A stretch of DNA of 11,572 bases from Planctomycetota bacterium (GTDB taxonomy: Bacteria; Planctomycetota; UBA1135): the NCBI GenBank assembly GCA_003501525.1, contig DNPI01000136.1, forward strand, positions 1-11,572, given 5' to 3'. The position numbers and the translations under genes are program-made. Positions within the stretch are counted from its first letter, which is position 1. Each line of letters begins with the position of its first letter. Below, one piece after another: positions 1 to 7,489 of this stretch. The notes under the pieces were generated by a model. The model did not search any database. It was not told the DNA's origin and saw nothing but the letters and a program-made list of their open reading frames with translations.

Positions 1-804
1 CATATCAGCTACTTGTATTTCTCGCTGGGCATGCAATTCGCCAGCAAGCCAGGACAAAAGAGCTTGAATCTCTTCATCCTCCGGGATCATCCGAAAACCC
101 TCCCGCAAAACAACCCAAGCGGGGCCAAACAATCCTCTCTCCATCCATATCTTTCCAGTACGAATTTTTTCGCGCCCTATATCTTCCGAGAGTTCGGCAA
201 GCAGGATTGCGGATCGACTCTCGTCTCCCAAAATTGCCGTCGCATGGGCAAAAGCTGCCTTCGCTCTTACATTATTTCCCAAGCGAAGCTCTCCCAAACC
301 CTCGAAGTGAAGCTCTTCTCCCAGTGCTTCCCGGTGAAGAACTTGAGCGGAGGCTTTAGCCAAACCAGCAGCAGCACCGGGATGATATTCAACCCAAGCA
401 AGCGCCTTCACAAAATATTCAATCGCAAGCTGTGGGGCGTCAGCCTCTAACCTGTCAGTCCCTTCTTTAAAAAACTCCGCCGCAATTTTACGAGCAGTCC
501 TTGAGTGCAAATCCTCCACTAAAGGGTGGTCAGAATACTTTTCACTTAACGCCCGCAGAAGCACTTGAGCGTTATCTGTTCTCCATGTGCGCACTTCCTC
601 TCTGCATCGAACAACTAAAGCCATAAAGCGGGCTTTCGCGATTCTCTCCTCAACTTGAACGGGGTCGTCTGACACATTGCGAGCGGCACTCCAAGCTGAA
701 ATCGCCTGTGGATACTCGCCCAGCCGAAAATGCTCATCCCCCTGGGCAAAGGGAGCTGATGAACACCCGGCTAGCAAGCAAAGGATTATGAGAAGCCTCA
801 CCAC
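1..804 (-). CDS. Helical-repeat (TPR-like) lipoprotein, 3' end outside window
   Basis: The gene runs off the left edge; 268 codons are visible with no stop. The N-terminus reads MVRLLIILCLLAGCSS, a short basic start, a hydrophobic core and a lipobox (LAGC), so the mature protein should be lipidated on Cys14 and anchored to a membrane. The rest is Ala/Leu/Glu-rich and helical, with TPR-like segments such as YPQAISAWSAA, AIEYFVKALAW and RAKAAFAHATAIL. I recognise no specific family; a scaffold or assembly lipoprotein is an inference. It lies 48 nt downstream of lptG and probably shares its transcript. The start is uncertain: two consecutive GTG codons (804-802 and 801-799) are the only plausible in-frame starts after the lptG stop, and the one strong Shine-Dalgarno (842-836) is about 31 nt away. 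Confident of a real lipoprotein gene, less so of the exact start or fold. Confidence 0.8.
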   Translation of the reverse strand, partial: MVRLLIILCLLAGCSSAPFAQGDEHFRLGEYPQAISAWSAARNVSDDPVQVEERIAKARFMALVVRCREEVRTWRTDNAQVLLRALSEKYSDHPLVEDLHSRTARKIAAEFFKEGTDRLEADAPQLAIEYFVKALAWVEYHPGAAAGLAKASAQVLHREALGEELHFEGLGELRLGNNVRAKAAFAHATAILGDESRSAILLAELSEDIGREKIRTGKIWMERGLFGPAWVVLREGFRMIPEDEEIQALLSWLAGELHAQREIQVADM

Positions 805-835
805 GGCACCATTCTGACGCCGCCACGCCTTGCTT

Positions 836-842
836 TCCTCCC
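836..842 (-). promoter_or_regulatory. Strong Shine-Dalgarno badly spaced for the lipoprotein start
   Basis: The minus strand reads GGGAGGA, a near-perfect ribosome binding site, just after the lptG stop. The lipoprotein GTG at 804 is about 31 nt downstream, too far for normal use. A GTG at 826-824 sits at ideal spacing (9 nt) but opens a different frame of only 30 codons that ends at 734 inside the lipoprotein gene. Either the lipoprotein is translated by coupling or re-initiation, or there is a frame irregularity here. Confidence 0.5.
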
Positions 843-852
843 AACCGACTGA

Positions 853-1929
853 TCAAGTCGGCATTCGGTCCATCGCGAAAAAACCGATACTCCCGAAAAA
901 GAGCAAAGGACAAACCGCCGCGAGCCAAGGCTCTAAAACTCCTCGAGCACCTAAATCCTGAAACAGAAACTGTGCGACAAAGAAAAGCGCACAAAAAAGG
1001 AGCCCAAGGGGAAGGCCCTGAAGCGGGCTGCCACGCTCAAACCTCAAGACAAACGGCAAACCTAAAAGCAGCAAGACCCAGTGCGCGAGTGGAGCCAAAC
1101 TGTTCACCCAAATAAGCGTTCTCGCCAGCCGGTGACCAGAGTCCCTCTCCAAAAGCAGGCGCAAATCTTTCATAGAAAGATCTAAGGAGCTGGATTGAGC
1201 AAGAAAAGAACGGGTGAGGTCGCGAGGCGAAAACCCTGCATTGAAAGGAATGTCGTGAAGCGCAAGAGGCGTAACAGGACTCTTCTTCATCTCAGAGTTT
1301 GCATCAGAAAACACCCATTTATTTCCTATCCAATGCGCCAAAGGAGTCTGGAAATCAACATCTTCACCACTTGAAGACCGATGAAGTATTCGCACACCTC
1401 TCAATTCAGGCGGAGAAAAGCGGGGATAAAAAGCCTTGGCCTGAAGAAGCGCCCCTTTTTCACCTCTAGCCCAAATGTTTTTCATAACCCAATCTTTGTT
1501 CTCAAAAATCTTGTGTTCAACGGCTGCTCGTTCAGGTAGCAGTCGCGGCAAAACCACCTCACGTACGCCAACGGTTCCTACAGCGACTAACGCCGCACCC
1601 CCAAAAACTCCCGCAAGAGCGCGCAGTGTTGACCGCCCAGCCACAACAACGGGCAACCATTCTCGACCTTTGCGCAGCTGGAGAACAGTCGTCAAAGCTG
1701 CGAGAAGAGTGACATAGGGAGCAAACTGAACCAGTAGAAATGGAATTTCAAGAACAACCCACCGCGCTGCCCATCCAGCAGCAGAGACGTCTCCATCCCC
1801 CGAATTGGCAATTGCGTCAGCAGAGGCAAGTAAATCTAAAGCGGCTAAAAGGCCTACAAGGCCAATGCCAAAGGTAATCCACTGCCGAATAAAATTCCGG
1901 AAAACGTACTTATCGTGCGCCTGAATCAT
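853..1929 (-). CDS. lptG: LptG-like LPS export permease (YjgP/YjgQ family)
   Basis: Inner-membrane permease subunit that, with LptF and the LptB ATPase, extracts LPS from the inner membrane and feeds it into the Lpt periplasmic bridge. The 358-residue product has the family layout: TM segments near residues 17-36, 55-83 and 101-118, a soluble periplasmic stretch at about 120-265 (the jellyroll position), then TM segments near 272-288, 296-315 and 328-352. The N-terminus MIQAHDKYVFRNFIRQ matches the usual pattern of an amphipathic helix before TM1. I chose the ATG at 1929-1927 because it gives this standard N-terminus and overlaps the lptF stop as ATGA, indicating translational coupling. An upstream in-frame extension to 1992 is possible but would add 21 residues lacking family character. 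The F versus G assignment rests on order and sequence feel. Confidence 0.85.
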   Translation of the reverse strand: MIQAHDKYVFRNFIRQWITFGIGLVGLLAALDLLASADAIANSGDGDVSAAGWAARWVVLEIPFLLVQFAPYVTLLAALTTVLQLRKGREWLPVVVAGRSTLRALAGVFGGAALVAVGTVGVREVVLPRLLPERAAVEHKIFENKDWVMKNIWARGEKGALLQAKAFYPRFSPPELRGVRILHRSSSGEDVDFQTPLAHWIGNKWVFSDANSEMKKSPVTPLALHDIPFNAGFSPRDLTRSFLAQSSSLDLSMKDLRLLLERDSGHRLARTLIWVNSLAPLAHWVLLLLGLPFVLRFERGSPLQGLPLGLLFCALFFVAQFLFQDLGARGVLEPWLAAVCPLLFFGSIGFFAMDRMPT

Positions 1930-3011
1930 CGACGTCGACCTACTAGTTTCAACCCTCCAATAACCCCAAGGGAAAAGACGACAGGCAACCAAGCACCCAT
2001 AAAAGGAGAAAGACTACCTCCTATAGCCAAACCCTCCCCAAGCCAGACAAGTGGATAAAAACATAAGAGCAGAAATAAGAGGACCGTCGCAATCAATTTT
2101 GAAATTCCTCCCTGTCCCAACCTCCTCCCCAAAAAAGCTCCAAGTAATGCAAGAGGGAGGCAGGCAAAGGCCAATGAAAATCTCTGGTGATAGGTAAATA
2201 AATATTTCACCTTTTCATTTTCAGGAACGGCCCCTGAGTCCAGCCTGGCCAAAATCTCATTCGAAGAAAAATCTTTCGAACGAGGATTCCGATTAAAACT
2301 AGACCCAGCTAGTGACGCGAGGTTGACTTTAAGAGTCGCCGTCCCATCAGATTGAAAATCCCATGAATCGCCCTCCACACTTGCCGTTGAAGTCCGCATA
2401 CCTTCGAAAGCAATCAGCAAATCGGTTCCTGTGATTTTGATAGCAGCTCTTGCAGCTCGCACTATCAACTGCTCAGAACTCTCCTCATCCTCAAAGGAAA
2501 GTACAACATCCCTGAATCCTCCTCTGGTGTCTCGCTCCTGCCACGCCAGATAAAGGCCTTGGTAGCGCAGCTCACTTGAGCCCGGATCAGGGTTCTCGAG
2601 AGCGGCAAAGCGAGTGCGATGTAGAAGGTCTTTTGTCTGTGAATACAAATCGGGGAGGACCGCCGAAAGAAGTGGGAAGCTAACCAAAGCAGCAAGAAGT
2701 CCCGAGGCCCAAGCGGGAGCCAGCAGTCGCACAGGTGAGATCCCCGACGCCAAAAGAGCAACCTCTTCGCCTTCCGCCGCCATTCTTCCGTAAGTCAGTC
2801 CAACTGCGGTCATTAACGCAACCGGGAGAAAATAAGGAAGGGTGTGCCCCACCATCAAAGGGATCATTGCCAACGGAATCCAAAGTGGTGCACCTTGAGC
2901 TGAGGCCGATGCCCTATAGGCAGCACCGAGAGCAAGGAGAAACATTGTCCCCCCTAAGACCAAACAAAGTCGGTCAATAATCTCTCGGAAACAGGCACGG
3001 GCGGCAATCAT
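1926..3011 (-). CDS. lptF: LptF-like LPS export permease (YjgP/YjgQ family)
   Basis: Partner of the adjacent LptG in the LPS (lipopolysaccharide) export ABC transporter of the inner membrane. Family signs: N-terminal MIAARACFREIIDR before TM1, the cytoplasmic-loop motif GEEVALLASGIS (residues 81-92), a periplasmic domain of about 150 residues, and the C-terminal block RFSLAFACLPLALLGAFLG from residue 277 leading into the last TM helices. With the ATG at 3011-3009 the protein is 361 residues and its N-terminus aligns with LptG. A TTG start at 3059-3057 would add 16 residues and overlap the upstream exonuclease stop by 8 nt. Neither start has a convincing Shine-Dalgarno, so I prefer the ATG on family length, and the start is uncertain. 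The stop overlaps lptG by 4 nt. No LptB ATPase or LptA/LptC gene is visible here. Confidence 0.85.
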   Translation of the reverse strand: MIAARACFREIIDRLCLVLGGTMFLLALGAAYRASASAQGAPLWIPLAMIPLMVGHTLPYFLPVALMTAVGLTYGRMAAEGEEVALLASGISPVRLLAPAWASGLLAALVSFPLLSAVLPDLYSQTKDLLHRTRFAALENPDPGSSELRYQGLYLAWQERDTRGGFRDVVLSFEDEESSEQLIVRAARAAIKITGTDLLIAFEGMRTSTASVEGDSWDFQSDGTATLKVNLASLAGSSFNRNPRSKDFSSNEILARLDSGAVPENEKVKYLFTYHQRFSLAFACLPLALLGAFLGRRLGQGGISKLIATVLLFLLLCFYPLVWLGEGLAIGGSLSPFMGAWLPVVFSLGVIGGLKLVGRRR

Positions 3012-3051
3012 CAGGCGATACCGTGTACGAACGGCAAGAAGATATGCTGGC

Positions 3052-3768
3052 TCAGTCAAAAAGAGGGATTAGCGTCCCTCGGAGGTGGCGAAAGAGATCA
3101 GCTGTCGCAACTGTGTCACGCAGGCAATACTCCGCAATCTCATCGTACCGTCCTTGTCGAGCACTCTCGCCTACCATCGAACCGTCCATCCGGCCTTTGG
3201 GAGATTCGACTCCAAACCGGCGGCACCAGTAGTCAAGGCTGTAGGTCTCACGAGCAGCCCCGTAAAAGCCAAGGACATCCATAAGATCACAGTGTCTGCT
3301 TCTGGCCATTGAGTAACGATACCCACAGAGATTCCGACTAGGAGCAACATCGAGCATTGCAGAACGAGTCATGAGGACGGGCCCGTCATATGACCTACCA
3401 TTGAAGGTCACCACTGTGCCCCAATTCTCCGCCCTTTTCCAAAACTCCGTAAGAATTTCTCGTTCATTCCCACGGAAAACCTTTGCGCCTGGGTGAGATT
3501 CAAAATCTTCGTATTCCCCACCATGCCCATGAACAAGGACCCCACCCGCATCTTTGTCTAGGTTCCAGATACCGATGGCAACCACTCTCCCCAAACCGCG
3601 CACTAACGCAAGCCGATGCGGCACAGATTCCTTCTCTTCCTCAGTCTTAGCGCGGGCAATCAAGTAATGGCGAGTAGCTTCATCTACTTCCTCCCATTCA
3701 AGGCCCGCAACTTCAATATCAAAGGCAACAACAGGCTCTTTCAGGGGCGACCTCGCTGAGTCATTCAT
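3052..3768 (-). CDS. PolB-like 3'-5' exonuclease (DnaQ-like/RNase H fold)
   Basis: A stand-alone 238-residue protein resembling the proofreading exonuclease domain of family B DNA polymerases. All three exonuclease motifs are visible: ExoI FDIEV with D17 and E19; ExoII TFNGRSYDGPVL with N123 and D128; ExoIII EYCLRDTVATADLF with Y214 and D218 (YxxxD type). HCDLMDVLGFYG (159-170) is also typical of this group. The four acidic residues should bind two metal ions for 3'-to-5' hydrolysis of DNA or RNA ends. No polymerase domain follows, so it acts alone or with an unknown partner; the substrate is unknown. The ATG at 3768 is the first start in its frame; a GGGGAGGG stretch lies upstream but about 16 nt away. 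It sits between an exported phosphodiesterase and lptF with no clear functional link. Confidence 0.85.
   Translation of the reverse strand: MNDSARSPLKEPVVAFDIEVAGLEWEEVDEATRHYLIARAKTEEEKESVPHRLALVRGLGRVVAIGIWNLDKDAGGVLVHGHGGEYEDFESHPGAKVFRGNEREILTEFWKRAENWGTVVTFNGRSYDGPVLMTRSAMLDVAPSRNLCGYRYSMARSRHCDLMDVLGFYGAARETYSLDYWCRRFGVESPKGRMDGSMVGESARQGRYDEIAEYCLRDTVATADLFRHLRGTLIPLFD
3063..3080. repeat. Short perfect inverted repeat at the exonuclease 3' end
   Basis: A 6-bp stem (GAGGGA at 3063-3068 and TCCCTC at 3075-3080) encloses a 6-nt loop within the last codons of the exonuclease gene, just before the possible lptF TTG start. There is no T-tract of terminator length. It could influence lptF initiation, but so short a stem also occurs by chance. 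Confidence 0.25.
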
Positions 3769-3790
3769 GGACGCAGCAGAATACCCTCCC

Positions 3791-3904
3791 CTAGCAGAGA
3801 ATGGGTCTTAGCAAGGAACGATTAAAATCAGATATAGCGAAGCCATGCTGCAACCGACCGCGCAGCATCCGAAAAATCGGTAGCAAAGGAATCCGTCGAA
3901 GCAT
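3791..3904 (-). CDS. Possible 37-codon small ORF coupled to the phosphodiesterase gene
   Basis: The ATG overlaps the upstream phosphodiesterase stop as TGATG, a typical coupling arrangement, and the frame stays open for 37 codons to a TAG at 3793-3791. The peptide begins MLRRIPLLPIFRMLRGRL and is rich in Arg and Leu, with a net positive charge and no clear signal or TM segment. I recognise no family. It is short enough to arise by chance and it overlaps the inverted repeat at 3845-3868, so it may simply be an untranslated spacer. Confidence 0.2.
   Translation of the reverse strand: MLRRIPLLPIFRMLRGRLQHGFAISDFNRSLLRPILC
3845..3868 (-). repeat. Intergenic hairpin between phosphodiesterase and exonuclease genes
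   Basis: A perfect 7-bp inverted repeat (ATGCTGC at 3845-3851, GCAGCAT at 3862-3868) with a 10-nt loop lies in the only sizeable gap of the second gene block. On the minus strand it is preceded by a smaller CCGA-TTTT-TCGG hairpin. No run of T follows, so it is not a canonical intrinsic terminator. It may stabilise or process the transcript, or attenuate it weakly. Confidence 0.4.
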
Positions 3905-5265
3905 CAGTTCTCAGAATCCACGTACCCGATCTCTTTCATGCTTTCGAGAAAGGTCGCGCTGGCACCGTCGGTCGGGGTTCTTGGCCTCGTCGGCTTCCTG
4001 AACCCAGAACGATAATCCTTGCCTCCCACTTCAGGGTTGGCTTCACGCCACATCGCAGTCATCCAACGACGCAACGGCTTGCCCTCCATGTAATCAGGGA
4101 CACCAACGCCCAACCAATCGAGGACTGTGGGCGCTACAGCAAAAATTGAACCCATCTGCCTCTTGCCAAAAGGCAGAGTCCCAACAGGATCGACACCTGG
4201 ACCAGCAAGGATAAGAACACCATCAGGAGCATCTTCATGTGCTCCCGACTGAGGGTGGCGAGGATTTTTAAGATTTGCCGCGTGCATACCGTGATCGGAA
4301 ACCACCATGACAAGGCAGTCCTCCCCTACCTCTTTGAGGAGCCCAGCAAGCCATCCATCCAAAACTTCATACGCGCGATCAATGCGATCACCTAAAACCT
4401 CGACATGCTCCGAGGGAATGGGATAGCGGTAAGCCCCAGGCTGTCGATACCGCCAGAAGAAATGACCGGCAACATCAGCCAAACCGAAATAAACCATATT
4501 GAGATCAGCGATTTCCCGAGAGAGCTGATCTCGCATAATGCCATAGTGAGTTCGGTCTCCATGGAAGGAAAAACGAAAAAAAGCATCCCGCCCCGCGGGG
4601 AACTCCCAACCTTCTTTCCCTGGCACAAGTCCAAAAAGATTGTTGTATTCAGCGCGCAGTGGGCCTGCCGGCTCGCCGCGCTTTAAGTACGGTAAAACTT
4701 CGTCCTCAAGCGCATCGGGCCAAGTCAGGCGGGGCAAACTCTTAGTCCACACTCCCGCCTTCCAAAGCAGGTTTCCTTGGGCTTGGGCTGCGTATGAAGC
4801 AACCACTCGACCATGCGCGACCTCCTCCGCTGGCCAAGAAACCCACCAAGCAACCGAAAGCGAATCAAGACCTTCTTGGCCGGCCAGATTCCAAAGGGCC
4901 GGAACTTTTCTGCAATTAGAAGAGTAAGGCAATGGACTACTCGGCTCCAGCAGCCGCCCCTCTAGAGACGCTTCGAAAAAATGGTGGATGCCATGTTCTG
5001 CCGGGCCAACTCCTGTAGCCATAGTCGTCCACAGAACCGGAGAAAATGTTGGTTGGGTCGTGCGAATGCTTCCAGCAACTCCCCTAGAAATCAGTGAAGA
5101 GAAAGCGGGCAATCGGCCTTGCCTAAGGAGCGGGTCTAGTACAGACCACTCAAGACCATCCATGCCAACGACTAAAATTGGAGGCCCTGTCCTCTCTTTA
5201 GGCTGCCCGCCGCAAGAAGACACAAGAAATAAAAGCCCCAACAGGCTGAAATTGGACCTTCCCAT
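3904..5265 (-). CDS. Type I phosphodiesterase/nucleotide pyrophosphatase-like lipoprotein (alkaline phosphatase superfamily)
   Basis: A 453-residue exported hydrolase. Starting at the ATG 5265-5263 gives MGRSNFSLLGLLFLVSSCGG, a lipoprotein signal with the lipidated Cys at position 18; an upstream in-frame start at 5364 would bury this signal and overlap the protease gene, so I rejected it. Metal ligands of the superfamily are all apparent: D36 in VVGMDG, a Ser/Thr nucleophile in PTFSPVLWTTMATG (S75 or T73), D264 and H268 in ADVAGH, D324-H325 in VSDHGM and H343 in SGAHEDAPDG. It is therefore predicted to be an active two-zinc phosphodiesterase or phosphatase facing the periplasm or cell surface. 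The substrate cannot be read from sequence: nucleotides, phospholipid head groups or LPS decorations are possible. The C-terminal 35 residues (RKPTRPRT region) are basic and Thr/Pro-rich. It begins 10 nt after the protease stop and probably shares its transcript. Confidence 0.85.
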   Translation of the reverse strand: MGRSNFSLLGLLFLVSSCGGQPKERTGPPILVVGMDGLEWSVLDPLLRQGRLPAFSSLISRGVAGSIRTTQPTFSPVLWTTMATGVGPAEHGIHHFFEASLEGRLLEPSSPLPYSSNCRKVPALWNLAGQEGLDSLSVAWWVSWPAEEVAHGRVVASYAAQAQGNLLWKAGVWTKSLPRLTWPDALEDEVLPYLKRGEPAGPLRAEYNNLFGLVPGKEGWEFPAGRDAFFRFSFHGDRTHYGIMRDQLSREIADLNMVYFGLADVAGHFFWRYRQPGAYRYPIPSEHVEVLGDRIDRAYEVLDGWLAGLLKEVGEDCLVMVVSDHGMHAANLKNPRHPQSGAHEDAPDGVLILAGPGVDPVGTLPFGKRQMGSIFAVAPTVLDWLGVGVPDYMEGKPLRRWMTAMWREANPEVGGKDYRSGFRKPTRPRTPTDGASATFLESMKEIGYVDSEN

Positions 5266-5275
5266 CAGAAAGAGT

Positions 5276-7489
5276 CTAGGACCGGGCGTTACGCCGCAGA
5301 AGATGGAAAAGGCCAAAAAGGAACAGCCAAGAGGGTAAATCGCCGACGGGATCAGAGGTTCCATGAATTACACCACCGCAACCACCACCTCCACCAGCAG
5401 TTGAAGCTGAAGACCCTTGAAACTGAAATGTCGCAGTGGCCACAGCACCTTGCCCGTTCGGCAATTCGACAAGGACACCGTAACTCCCAGGGGCAGGATT
5501 GGAACCGGTCACAGTGCTGACTTCCGAATTCGAAACAATTTCTATCCCTCCCGCAGGGTTCCCCCCTTCTCCTGTCGCAGGATCAACCCCAAACTTCACT
5601 TGAAAGGTATCAAGGAGGTTGCTCCCGAGCATAGAGACTTCGGTGCCTCCGCCCACTCCTCCAGATTTAGGTGTGAAATCGTTAATAGAAGGGTCGGCGT
5701 TCAAGACATACTGAAAGGCATCCTCAAACGTCTCTCCAGATACGTCGGGATTAATCAGAACCAAGTCGCAAGCTCCCAGCGACCCCGAAGGAGTGGAAAT
5801 ACGCACAAGGGTAGAAGATTCATACCCAACAACTGCCGCATTACCGTCGAGAGTAGCAGTCATACCAGAAGCGAAGCCCGAACCCGAAACCAAAAGAACC
5901 GTCCCGCCTTCCCGCTGCCCCGCGGATGGAAAGAGGTGAGTAATCCGAGGAACGGCTTGAAAACTAAACGCGTCAGACAGAACTGTGAACTGCCCGCTTG
6001 GATTCCGAACCATAACGTCAACTAAACCCGGGTCCATGGAGGGAGTAGTGACCTGCAAGGTAGCCCCAGAACCATCAACCCCGTCAACCTCTGCTTCCAC
6101 ACCCCCGAAAAGAACGTATGAGTCAGCGTCCAAACCCGAACCATGCAGAAGAATCTGTTCGCCGCCTGCAGCATCGCCAGTAATGACACTCAAAGAGTTC
6201 ACAACTGGAGCCGGCGGGACCACATCTAATATTCCTGTCACAGCTTCAACATCTCCCGCAGTAGTCTGAATGTAGAGGTCGTAAAGGCCCACGGGACAAG
6301 ACGCCGATATCTGGATATCGACTTGGATTGAATTATTACTATTGTTGATATTAGTAATACTGATTTGCGGCGATACTTCGTTAACCAAAACGTTACTCCC
6401 GAAGCCATTTCCCGAGATCCACACCGTAGCCGAATCGCCAGGGTTAGCCTTATACACAGTTGTCATTTGGTCGATAAGGAGTGCGTCAGCCGGAACCGTC
6501 AATGAACCACAAGAAGTTGTAGACCCTGAAGAAACCGAATAGGCAACAGGACTCGCAGAACCTCCATAGAAATCGGTCCCGAAATCAGTTTCCACAGCAA
6601 AATCGCTTGTAAAAGCCGGACCTTCCGACGTCGAGAAACTGCCTTCAACTGGCGAAGCGTAAACAAGATAGGAACCATCCGGAAGCCCCTTGACTGCCCA
6701 AGAGCCGTTTGAATCGGTCACAGCCGTAGCAGCAAGCTGCCCAGTAGCTTGGTGCACTACACCTACCAGGGCTCCCTTGACCGCTGATCCCGTAGCCCTG
6801 CTCACAGCTCCAGAAAGCGTTGAGAATCCGGCCAATGGCTTGATTGCCGTCGCTCCCATAAGCTCGTCGCCAGAAAGAGAAGAATGATGCCACTCATTAA
6901 GGCTGACCCAAGGCCACATAGTGGCCCCACGAACGGGGGAATGATCAAGCCCAACAAAATGCCCTACCTCGTGCGTGAGTATGTCTTGAATGTCATACGA
7001 TCCGGTTCCGTCTGTAGAGAATGACTCACTGCCGTTAAACAAAATGTCGGCATCCAGAATTCGCCCATTGTCTGTGCTGTAAACAATCGGAGTAATGGCC
7101 ACTACCCCACTGCCCGGAGGGAAAAACCCGGACATATTTCCGTTATCGACCATCACTAAGTGAGAAGAGTGGTCATTCCAATCCACTGAAGTCGTATCAG
7201 CCCCGCGGGTAAAAGAGAGCAGACTTCCTTCAACGTCTTCCCACACCTGAAAGCCTTGTTCGATTGCTTTCTCAACTCCCTCCCCGGCTACGCCAGCAAA
7301 AGAATCCTGATTCAGGCGCCAACCCAATGAAGATGAATTCCAATAAAGGGTTTTGCCGCCGAGACGAATACGGACGAAGGCTTCTGCCCCAGCGGCACCC
7401 AGAATAAAAACTGCCAGGACCAAGACAATCCCTAGAACTGGCCGTCTTCGTGAAGAGGAATCTTCGATTTCAGGATCTCCAAATTTCAT
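5276..7489 (-). CDS. Matrixin-like zinc metalloprotease with TIG-like domains and a C-terminal CTERM-type anchor
   Basis: A 737-residue exported protease. After a hydrophobic signal or anchor (17-38) comes a metzincin catalytic domain (about 45-222): HEVGHFVGLDH at 173-183 gives zinc ligands H173, H177, H183 and catalytic E174, and ATMWP supplies the Met-turn at M191. SLSGDELMGATAIKPL then closes the domain as in matrixins. Residues 224-285 look like a carboxypeptidase-regulatory-type beta domain (VTDSNGSWAVKGLPDGSY). Four beta domains follow, the last three (about 428-510, 513-595, 599-691) clearly TIG/IPT-like. The tail is GGGGGCGG (699-706), a TM segment (719-731) and RRNARS, a tripartite sorting signal with a Cys. 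I chose ATG 7489-7487 because the upstream extension is not signal-like and lies inside the preceding gene. It overlaps that gene by 20 nt. No propeptide Cys-switch motif was noticed. Substrate unknown. Confidence 0.88.
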   Translation of the reverse strand: MKFGDPEIEDSSSRRRPVLGIVLVLAVFILGAAGAEAFVRIRLGGKTLYWNSSSLGWRLNQDSFAGVAGEGVEKAIEQGFQVWEDVEGSLLSFTRGADTTSVDWNDHSSHLVMVDNGNMSGFFPPGSGVVAITPIVYSTDNGRILDADILFNGSESFSTDGTGSYDIQDILTHEVGHFVGLDHSPVRGATMWPWVSLNEWHHSSLSGDELMGATAIKPLAGFSTLSGAVSRATGSAVKGALVGVVHQATGQLAATAVTDSNGSWAVKGLPDGSYLVYASPVEGSFSTSEGPAFTSDFAVETDFGTDFYGGSASPVAYSVSSGSTTSCGSLTVPADALLIDQMTTVYKANPGDSATVWISGNGFGSNVLVNEVSPQISITNINNSNNSIQVDIQISASCPVGLYDLYIQTTAGDVEAVTGILDVVPPAPVVNSLSVITGDAAGGEQILLHGSGLDADSYVLFGGVEAEVDGVDGSGATLQVTTPSMDPGLVDVMVRNPSGQFTVLSDAFSFQAVPRITHLFPSAGQREGGTVLLVSGSGFASGMTATLDGNAAVVGYESSTLVRISTPSGSLGACDLVLINPDVSGETFEDAFQYVLNADPSINDFTPKSGGVGGGTEVSMLGSNLLDTFQVKFGVDPATGEGGNPAGGIEIVSNSEVSTVTGSNPAPGSYGVLVELPNGQGAVATATFQFQGSSASTAGGGGGCGGVIHGTSDPVGDLPSWLFLFGLFHLLRRNARS

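Noticed and set aside
13..450. 145-codon plus-strand open frame
   Set aside because: It is antisense to the lipoprotein, which has a lipobox and helical repeats; the plus-strand product has no recognisable features.
734..994. 86-codon minus-strand frame across the lptG end
   Set aside because: It overlaps the well-supported lptG and lipoprotein frames and has no family character. Only its last part is discussed, for the ribosome-site spacing.
5266..5364. Longer N-terminus for the phosphodiesterase
   Set aside because: It would hide a good lipoprotein signal, and this region is the end of the protease gene in another frame.
5417..6025. 202-codon plus-strand open frame
   Set aside because: It is antisense to the TIG-like region of the protease and Arg/Ser-rich with no domain; long antisense frames are expected from the codon bias.
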